Shown piece after piece: positions 55,591-64,000 of a DNA stretch of 64,000 nt. Origin of the DNA: Ovis canadensis (Eukaryota > Chordata > Mammalia > Artiodactyla > Bovidae); contig NC_091262.1 of assembly GCF_042477335.2 (NCBI RefSeq), forward strand, positions 37,855,001 to 37,919,000, given 5' to 3'. Under the pieces are notes generated by a model that did no database searches, was not told the DNA's origin, and worked only from the letters and a program-made list of their open reading frames with translations. Position 1 is the stretch's first letter, and each line of letters opens with the position of its first letter. A program made the position numbers and the translations under genes.

Positions 55591-55702
55591 GGGCCACACC
55601 TCGAAGCATGCGATGATCTTAGTTCCCCAACCAGGGATTGAACCCACACTCCCTGCATTGGAAGGCAGAGTGTTAACCGCTGGACCGCCAGGGAAGTCTC
55701 TG
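55591..55702 (-). mobile_element. CHR-type SINE fragment
   Basis: 'agttccccaaccagggattg' to 'ctggaccgccagggaagtc' in reverse. Confidence 0.88.
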
Positions 55703-56338
55703 ATTGGGCCCTTTTTAGGTGAAACTGTTATTGGCATAAACTAAACGGTTCAAGATTTCAAAACGCTGGAGCTGAGCATGAGCCATTTTCCTGTGGTGTC
55801 TTCAGATCATTACCGACTTTTCCATGGCCCCTGCAACCCTGAGCTTTCCCCTGAGATGAGTCAGGCCCCAGGAAGCCTGTTGCCTGCCCCTGCTCGAGAC
55901 CAGAGTCTATTCAGGGGCCACTGGGCACAGGCAGCGTGCGGGGTATGTGCGGGTCCACACCAACCTGATTAGCGGAGAGATGTCACGGAAGGCTCATTCC
56001 CGGGTGTGCTCTGATTACAAGAAGTGAGAAGGTTTGGGGAACAAAAATAGCCTCGGAGAGAGCCCAGCCACACTACCTTGCCCACTGTGAAACAAAATTG
56101 GGGCTTCTGCGTGCTTCCCTAGGGAGAAAGAAATCCATGGACTCCATTGGATACTCAAGCAATGACCCCCCAAAAATGAAGAGTCTTCAAGTGGGATTTC
56201 TCAGCCTTGGGGTTGTTGGCATTTACTATCTTGCAGGATTCATAAATGCCACAGAAAATGTCCCCAGATGTCACCAGTGTCCCCCGGGCCCAAACATGAG
56301 GGCCAGCTGGACAGGCTGGACCAGGAGCAAGGATGAAG
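55703..56338. other. Unassigned intergenic sequence
   Basis: Nothing recognised. Confidence 0.4.
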
Positions 56339-56531
56339 GAAATGAAAGTTGCTCAGTCATGTCTAACTCTTGGCGACCCCATGGGCTATACAGTCGATGG
56401 AATGCTCCAGGCCAGAATACTGGAGTGGGTAGCCTTTCCCTTCACCAGGGATCTTCCCAACGCAGGGACCGAACCCAGGTCTCCTGCATTGCAGGCAGAT
56501 TCTTTACCCGCTGAGCTCCACGGGAGGCCCA
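56339..56531 (-). mobile_element. Bov-tA SINE
   Basis: 'gttgctcagtcatgtctaac' to 'gctgagctccacgggaggcc'. Confidence 0.92.
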
Positions 56532-59389
56532 AGGGAAGCCCAGAAGCAGGGGTGGGGGCATGTAAAAGGACAGTGAAGCAAGAGCAATGGGGGCAGATAA
56601 GCAAGTCTGCCCTTCTGAAATGTCTGCTGGCCTGGTCGTCTGCAGTTATGACTGGGCAGGGTGTGGAGGGCACAGGGGCTCAGAGGTGTGTGACCCCCTT
56701 TGCTCCCCCTGGGCCAGCAGATGTGTGAGGCTGAGCCGCTCCGAGGCAACATGCACTTTGAGCCCCACACAGATGGGGCCCCTGTGTGCAGCATGAGCCT
56801 TTCTCCCGAGTCAGGAGGTTTATTGTTGAGAAGACATCCCGTGATGACCGGGGGAAGACTAGCCTGGCTGAGGTAGCAGTCAATTGGTGGATCTTAGGGA
56901 CACAGAACATTGAGTGTCCCAGGTGGGGCTTCTGATACCGATGACCACAAACTGGGGTGGCAGGGAGGCTTAAAACAATACTAATCGATTCTCTCCCAGT
57001 TCTGGGGGCCAGAAATGTAAAGTCAAGGGTCAGCAGCACCGGGCCCCCCGACCTGGGCTCTGGAGGAGCGTCACTCCCAGCTCTTCCAGTTTTTGGGGCT
57101 CCAGGTGTTCCTGGGTTTGTGGCCACATCCCCCCAGCCTCCGCTTCATCCTCACATGGCCACTCCTCTCTGTGTGTCTCTTCTCTTCTTATAAAGACACC
57201 CATCATTCTGCATAAGGCCCGCCTAATCCACTGTAACCTTATCTAACTTGATTTCATGTGCAATGACCCCATTTACGAATAAAGGCCCCCTGGCAAATAC
57301 GGGGAGTTGGGATGTGGGTGTCTCTTTTGGAGGGCACCATTCACCCTGCCACAAAGCTGAGCCTGTGCACACGAGCAGTTATCCCAGGAGTGGGGGGAGC
57401 TCATGCAGGACCCCTCTAGTACTGCCATGGGTGGGGGAGGCATGGCATGTGGTTGGAGAGCTGAGCAGGGCAGGTGGTCTGGTGGGGACCAAGCCTTGGC
57501 CTGGCTGCCTCGGTGCAGGGTCCCGGGGTATCCCGGAAACGCCTGAGGTCGTCAAGATGCAGGTTCTGACTTTTAGCAGGTCTAGGAGTGCCCCACAGTG
57601 CACCTCTCACCTGCTCCCAGGGTGTATAAACTGCTGACCCTGGTCCATGCTTAGAGGTGTGAGGAGCGTGCAGGCCTGTTTCCCAGGAACTGTCAGAAAC
57701 TTCCCCAAGGAAGGCCCCCACCTCCAGTGTCTATGCAAGTCCCCAATTCCCTGTCCAATGCCCCAGATGTACCCCAGACAGAGACCCATACACAACACTG
57801 GGTGGCTGGGTCAGGAACCCAGTGGAGGGGGCAGTGGTGGGTCTGGAAGAAACGTGCTCATAACTTTGCGTATAGGATGGATGGAGGCTGAGCCTGGCGA
57901 ACTGGCTGTGACCACAGGGGACCCACTTGCTCCCCGACCCTCAGCCAGGCACCGTGGGCCTAGAGGACCTCAGCTTAAAAATTGCTTCCCCAGCTACCCA
58001 CAAGAGGGGCCCTCATTGTCAAATCAGGCCCCTTGATCCAGAGACGACCCCCGAAGTCAGTTTCACACATGAGGGTCCAGGAGGGGTGTCATGTCAGAGA
58101 TCCCTGGGACAGCAGACAGGATGGAAATGGTAGGAAAAGGTCCTGGAGGCAGGTGGCCCAGGCCTGCCTTCTGCAGGAGTGCCTCTTCCGCCCATCACCC
58201 ACTGCTCTGTCCCTCCGATGGCTGTGGGGTTAGCGGCCAGGGATCCCAGGAAATGGATAAGAGCAGCTTGTGGGCCAACATGTTTCCTTGTAACTGAAAC
58301 CTATCAGCATTTTTCAAGTGCAAACTCAAAGCAAGGGCATTATTTATGTCCACTGGTAATTGCCGAAAAGGCCACACAGGAAAATCCCAGCTGTGTACTG
58401 GGGGTGACCGAGGCCCACATCTCCCTGATGTTGAACTTGACTCCGGATTCGGCAGAATTGTTAAGGCTGCAGACATGTGAACCCTACAAGGTCAGTTTGC
58501 TTTCAAGCTGCCGTTCAGGGCTCGCCACCGCACCCCAGGGCTGGGGGGTATAGTTTCTCCTCATTCCTTCCCTGAGTTGGTGTGGGCCGGGGCGGGATCT
58601 GTTTCGCGTCTTCGTGGATATTGCTTTTTGAAAAGCAAGTGAGCAACTGCCTGCTGGAGGATGGGAGCCACCTCCACACCAGACTCCAGGATGGCTGGTC
58701 AGGCGGTAAAGGGTACCTGAGCTCCCAGAGAGGCTCAGACCCCACACAGCCCGTGTGGCCATGTGTGCAGGTCCAGACCCAGCCCGGCCACTTCCTGGAG
58801 GCTGAGCAGCCTCAGGAAAGTGGCTTCCCTATTCGGGACCTTGGTTTTTCCACCTTAGAATGGAGGGGCTTTCATCTACTGGGGGGTGGGCAGGGTTGCC
58901 ATGGACACAGGACAGGGGAGAGGGGCATGTTTCTTGCAGTTTCCAGCTGAAGCTTTGTGGGCATGAGCTGGTGTCTGAGACAGTTTCCAGACTTGGCTAA
59001 GTGTAGTGATGAGCATGGAGTTGGGGGTTGGGGGTCCCTCCTTATAGCCTGGACATTGGGGTGGGGGTTCTCGACTTAGAGGCACCTCAGGTCTAATTTC
59101 AACAACTCCATATGTAAGGATAATGCAGCAACAGATGTTCTCAGGGACTTGTCAGCCTGGATGCAAAGCCCCATCCCCACCCCACCTTCTGTGGGCATCC
59201 TGACCTGGCGTGTGGTACAAGGGACAGATCCCTTTACCAAAGGAAGGAACTGAGGCTCTGAGAGGTGGGGCAAGGAGATCAAGGCCACTGGGCCCAACAG
59301 GGGCAGTTGAACGTGGGTGCTGGGTTCTCATGTCAGACTCTTTTCCCTGAACCGTGAGAACTGGACTGTCGGGAGGGCTGAGTGCTAAA
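56532..59389. other. Unassigned sequence with an ancient repeat
   Basis: 56930-57350 ('cccagttctgggggccagaa', 'cttcttataaagacaccca') is a mammal-wide ancient repeat of the same type as 9190-9370. The rest is GC-moderate with several 90-150-codon frames on both strands that show no domain. Confidence 0.45.
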
Positions 59390-59768
59390 GAATTGATGCT
59401 TTTGAACTGTGGAGTGGGAGAAGACTCTTAAGAGTCCCTTGGACTGCAAGGACATCAAAGCAGTCAATCCTAAAGGAAATCAACCCTGAATATTCATTGG
59501 AAGGACTGATGCTGAAGCTGAAGCTCCAATACTTTGGCCAACCCGTGTGAGGAGCTGACTCATTGGAAAAGACCCTGATGCTGGGAAAGATTGAGGGCAG
59601 GAGGAAAAGGGGGCATCAGAGGATGAGATGGTTGGATGGCATCACAGAGTCAATGGACATTAGTTTGAGTAAGCTCTGGGAGGTGGTGAAGGACAGGGAA
59701 GCTTGGTGTATTGCAGTCCATGGGATCTCAAAGAGTCGGATGTGACTTAGTGACTGAACAACAACAAA
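59390..59768 (+). mobile_element. BovB 3'-end fragment, plus strand
   Basis: 'gatgcttttgaactgtggag' to 'gactgaacaacaacaaaatg'. The left breakpoint is almost the same element position as in the copy at 50549. Confidence 0.93.
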
Positions 59769-60523
59769 ATGTGGTCTTCAGCCTCCATCTCACTCCTACC
59801 CCCCAGGCTTAGTGCCTATGCCATGAGCCTCTCCTACAGTAAGGTGTCAGGGGCCATTGTCTAGTCCCAAAGCTATTCATATCTCTATTCATAATTCCAC
59901 CATTGCACATTCATTTCTTTGGCTGTAAAGTTTTTATGTCTCTTAAGTGCTGAGGCTTTTCTACACCCCACCTGGCTCCCTTTGGGCCTCTCTTGGTTTT
60001 GGGGAAGCGTACTTGTTCTAAACTGGAGAAGGAAATGGCTAAGTTATCAAGTGAATTCTGGACATGTTTGAAGAGTCTTGTCTTTAAAGTTCCCCAAGGA
60101 CGGCTCTTCCCTGGTGCCAGGTAGTCGGGCTGAAATCTGTGTCCCTCTGGTTGCGGTTTTGATGTCCTCCCATGTCTCTAGGCCGGTTGTGTGCCAGAGT
60201 CAGCTCTCTCTGGCTCATCGGGAATTCTGCCAGCCGGGTGTTAACACTTTGGTACATGAAACAGGCCATGGCGGGAGTATTTACACCACGGAAATTGGCA
60301 AATGATGCAGCTACAGATCAGGGTTTCTTCCTGGAGAGCAGGGGGTTGGGCAGGGGGCTGCATACATTATCAGCATGCCCCTGCTGAGTGGCCACGTGTC
60401 TCCTTTCCCTGAAGAGGTCAAATGTCTTCAAATGCGTCTGTTGTATTTTCACTTCTCGTTATGACACTGTTTTATTTCTGCTCGTTCTGTTTGGCTCTTT
60501 TCCAAGTTGGCTGTGTCATTTCC

Positions 60524-60525
<2 letters not shown>
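59769..60525. other. Unassigned intergenic sequence
   Basis: Nothing recognised. Confidence 0.4.

Positions 60526-60560
<35 letters not shown>
60526..60560. repeat. (TG)n microsatellite
   Basis: Uninterrupted TG run of 35 bases, about 17.5 units. Confidence 0.97.
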
Positions 60561-60561
<1 letters not shown>

Positions 60562-63009
60562 ATTTTCTTTAATGGTTTCCTGTCCTTTGCAGGACCTTTC
60601 TATCTTGAGGTTCATTTCTCTAAATGAGATGAGCTTAGCTGATTTATTAGATTTATTATCCATCAAATCCTCTCAGAATCCCAAAGCTGAGGGGGTCACT
60701 TCTGCTGGTTCTCCCCCAGCTGTCTTTCATCCTGGTGTGCCTGGCGCTCTTCCACAATGGCCACCACCCTTCCATAACCCGCGGGGCAGTTCCCAAGCCT
60801 GGAAAAGGTGTCCTTATCCAGAAAGACTTGGCACTTGCATTCTCCACTCATCGGAGGGTGTTATGGATAGGGTCACCTTGAACCAAGGTCACAGGCTGAC
60901 ATGCCTGGACCCACTGGGGTCCTCACCTGCTCCTTCTCCTGCTCGGCACCAGAACCACCTTCCTTGTCATTCCCAAGGCTGGAGGAGGGAGGTCCTTTCT
61001 GGGTCACCTGAAAGTGTCGTCTCCTGGGAGTCCAGCTCCATGGGGAGAGAGGGGTCTTCTGTTGGACTCCTCTTCTTGGGCAGTTGCTCCTCTGGGTCTT
61101 CTCAGGTCTTCAGCAATTTTAAGGCGTGACACTTTTTAATTGTTTTTGTTTTCCATGGGAGGGTGGATCTGAGTAACCTACCCACCAATCATCAAAGCAG
61201 AACTGTGAATGAATACATGTCTTTTATTCCTTCAAGAAGCCAGGCCTTAGGAGCCAGACCCTATGCCCAGGCTGAGGGGTAAATCTGCCCCAGCCGGTCC
61301 TGCAGCCCCAGCTCCCTGAGAGACTGCGTTCTGGGTCCTGGCTCACTGGAGACAGTCAAGGGTACCATGTCCAGGATGTGGAGAAAGCATGCTTATGCCA
61401 GCACCCCATGTGACCGCTCCTCCTGGGCGGTGCAGACGTGGTCAGCAGGAACCACAGAGCAGAAATGCCTCCCTGCAGACCCTTTCCCAGGGACTGGGGA
61501 CTTTGCTGTCTGCTTCGGGAGCCGTCCAGGTGGAGGGCAGGCGTGAGCAAGTCAGGATCAGCCCCCAGGGCAGTCCCAGCCTGCCCCCTCGTCCACGAGT
61601 ATTAAAATGAACCCGAGGATGCTGCCAGAGGTTGGGGAAGGACCTCAGGAGCATCCTCGGCCAGCACACAGTAGGAACTCAGCAGGACTGTCCCCCCGGC
61701 CCCATGGATCACTCAGCAAATATCCTCAACCAAGGCTCCCGTGAGATGACAATTCAGGTGACCCAGAAAGGGCCCCTGTCTTCCAACTCCTGGAACTGGA
61801 AGGAGGGTGGTCCTGCCCTGATCAGAAGGAGGGGATGAGGCCCACCCCATGCCAGACGCTCTCCCTCCTAGTGAGCATGTCTGTCACCTAAGCAGACAGA
61901 CTCAGCCTGGAACCAGCCTTTCAGCTCACACCCATGCGGGACCCCGGTGCCAACAGGAAGAGCAGGCAGGACCCAGGGCTGCCAAGAATGCACCCGGTCA
62001 TTAGGGATAGACCAGCCATCACGTGCCTTGAACACATTCGAGGAGAACACGACCTCTCCCACAGAGTGGCCCTGGCATCAGAGGCCCTCCGAGTGGTGGT
62101 ATTATCCTTAGAGCTGAGGAAGCTGAGGGCACAGCAGGGAGGTTGACCAGTCCCCTGTGGTGGTCAGAAGTCCGACCCAGTCTTCCCACCGGGGCTCTGC
62201 AGCTTCCTGGCTCAGCCGTGCTTGGAAGCCGTCCTGTGTGTCCCTGCCATGTACACACGCTCCCCACAGCTCCTGCTGGACCATGAGCCAGTTGGGGTGT
62301 ACACACAAGATGGCGAGGAGGCACGTCCACCACCCTCGGGCCTGAGACGTGGCACCCCTAATTCCGTGATGGCAGTGACGGGGCCCTCTGGGGTGGGCGG
62401 CAATTGTGGGGTCAGGGTGGGCTGGGGAGGTGTGCTGCCCGGGAGCCCTCTGGGGGGACCTAAGGACCCCAGGCTTGGCCTCATTGAGGCCAACCTTCCA
62501 ACAACCTAGGAGGCTGCCCTTCAGCGGAGATGGGTGACTGTGACGTCCAACACGCCAGCTCAGGCAGCCGTGCGGATGAAGAGGGGCCCTTGGCATCCTC
62601 GCCCACCAGGAATCCCCCACGGGGACGTTTTTGCTTGTTCTGTGATTCCCTTCTTCCTTCTAAAAGGAAAGTGCCGGGAACAACTGTGGTGAGGTCGCTG
62701 TTCCTGTGAGTTGAGCTGGGAGTGGAGGTATAACCAGTCCAGTCTGTGCTGGGCAAGCCTCCCCCTCCCCTCCCCCACCTTGGATGGCACAGACCTGGTC
62801 ACTCTTCTGGGCCTTCTTGGCTCTTTAGGAACTTTAAGGTATGACATTTGTTATTTTAACATTCCCCAAATATTATCATTTCTGTGTGTAATCAACCTGA
62901 TAAAACCTAATGAAATATTTTACGTTCGTTTTCTCATGCTAAGTCTTTAAAATCCAGTGTGTGTTTCAGGCTTGCAGCACATCTCATTATAGAGCCAGCC
63001 GCATTTCAG
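60561..63009. other. Unassigned sequence with possible MIR remnant
   Basis: 62075-62150 ('attatccttagagctgagga') faintly resembles MIR. Long frames (60422-61129, 62108-62620) run through microsatellite or GC-rich sequence and lack domains. 62930-63009 looks like part of another old mammalian repeat ('cagcacatctcattatagag'). Confidence 0.4.
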
Positions 63010-64000
63010 GTACTTTGTGGCTGAAGGTGACGACGTCCCAGGGAGCCCAGTTCCCCGAGAGATGTGTCTTTAACGTCTCCCACTGCAATTGTGAACTTGG
63101 CTGTGACTGCTTTTCTATTTCTGTCAGTTTGTATGTATTGATGTTTTGAGGTTATGTTATTAGGGACATTCAGATTTAGAATCCTCATCGTCTTGGCAGA
63201 CTGAACTTGTGTGAGCATGAGATGCTCCTCTTTATCGCTAGTGATGCTTCTTACCTTAGACTCTCTCTGACAGTGATGTTGCCGCGTCAGGTTTCTGCCC
63301 TTGTTCACCTGGGCATCTTTTACTCTCCCCTGTCTGTGGTCTTCCATCTTAACATGTGCCTCTGGGAACAGTGTGTGGCTCTAATCTTAATCAGGGTGAC
63401 GCTTTTATCTTTTAATGAGGACATTTGCTCTGTTGATAACTTTGATCTTTCCGTCTGTAGATACCGTGTTGCTGTGTGTTTTCTGTTTGTCCCTCCTGTT
63501 CCGTGTTCTTTTCTCTTGCCTGCTTTTAGAAGGATGAGGTGTTTCTCTAGTTCTGTGCTCCTCTGCCAGGTTGGTGGGTGCACATTCACAGACACAGCCT
63601 GTGTTTTACTTTGAAGTCTAACTTAGTACTTTTACTGCCTCCCTGACACGACTGTTTCCTCCTTGTCACTGTTATCCTTTAAAATTTTAGATATATTTTT
63701 GGCGTTATCATCACTGTAGCATTAATATTTACCCTGAGAGTTACCTCATTGTTGGCCTTTACTTGTTTTTTATATTTCAGTCAGAGACTACTTTTCTTTC
63801 TCCCAAAGCACTGCCTTAATATTTTTTTAGTTCATGTCTGTGGGTGATGAATTGTCTCATTTCCATTTGCCCTACAAGTCTTTATTTTGCTTGCACTTTC
63901 GAAGAGTGTTTTTGTTGGGTATCGAATTCCAGGTTGGTGGTTATTTGTTTTTCAGCATTTTACAGATGCCAGTCCATTATCTTCTGACTTCCTTTTTCTT
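63010..64000 (-). mobile_element. Ancient L1, ORF2 start to ORF1 end, minus strand
   Basis: 'gtctcccactgcaattgtga' near 63075 corresponds to the younger L1 at about 46940. 'tgttgggtatcgaattccag' near 63910 corresponds to about 47530. The order matches a reverse-oriented L1. Heavily diverged; it continues past the window end. Confidence 0.65.

Noticed and set aside
60422..61129. 235-codon frame
   Set aside because: Runs through the TG microsatellite (Val-Cys repeat) and has no domain.
62108..62620. 170-codon minus-strand frame
   Set aside because: GC-rich chance frame with three overlapping alternatives; no domain or splice support.
1..64000. CRISPR array, bacterial operon, tRNA or rRNA gene
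   Set aside because: Repeats present are SINEs, LINEs, an LTR element and simple repeats of a ruminant nuclear genome; tRNA-like text occurs only as SINE heads.

Overview
This is nuclear DNA of a ruminant, probably a bovid. The evidence is the repeat content: many tRNA-Glu-derived Bov-tA SINEs, dimeric Bov-A2 SINEs, CHR-type SINEs, several BovB (RTE) LINEs and a bovine-type L1. No prokaryotic gene, CRISPR array or tRNA/rRNA gene was found. Most long open frames in the window are pieces of retroelements or their antisense shadows.

Layout: 1-8.1 kb is a nest of old plus-strand L1 3' modules broken by three BovB insertions and by SINEs. 8.1-12.7 kb is SINEs, ancient repeats and unassigned sequence. 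12.7-19.85 kb is one plus-strand gammaretrovirus-like provirus with a proline-tRNA primer binding site; gag, pro, pol and env are recognisable but heavily disrupted, and env runs straight into the 3' LTR. 20.3-32.0 kb is the only recognisable host locus with introns, a TRAIL-receptor (TNFRSF10) family gene on the plus strand. Its cysteine-rich domains and membrane exon are open and spliceable in phase. Exon 1 has no in-frame ATG, one cytoplasmic exon opens with a stop in the incoming phase, and the death-domain exon has a frameshift plus two further stops. It is either a decoy-type receptor or a pseudogene.

32.4-34.3 kb, on the minus strand, is a complete processed copy of PKIA (protein kinase A inhibitor alpha) with an intact 76-codon frame, a poly(A) tail and a 16-bp target-site duplication. 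36.0-39.6 kb is a near full-length minus-strand BovB with GC-rich 5' repeats. 39.9-40.4 kb is an AT-rich tandem repeat of about 70 bp. 44.0-50.9 kb holds a large minus-strand L1 with intact ORF1 and ORF2 lightly broken in its EN-RT part. Its ORF2 end is fused to a BovB fragment, and another BovB 3' end in the opposite orientation lies at its 5' side. 51-63 kb is mostly unassigned single-copy-looking sequence with scattered SINEs and one BovB tail. The last kilobase is an ancient L1.

The host genes do not form an operon or pathway. The functional candidates are the TRAIL-receptor-like locus, with a retroviral LTR about 0.4 kb upstream of its first recognisable exon, and the PKIA retrocopy about 0.4 kb beyond its last exon. 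All family assignments come from reading the sequence; no alignment or database search was run.
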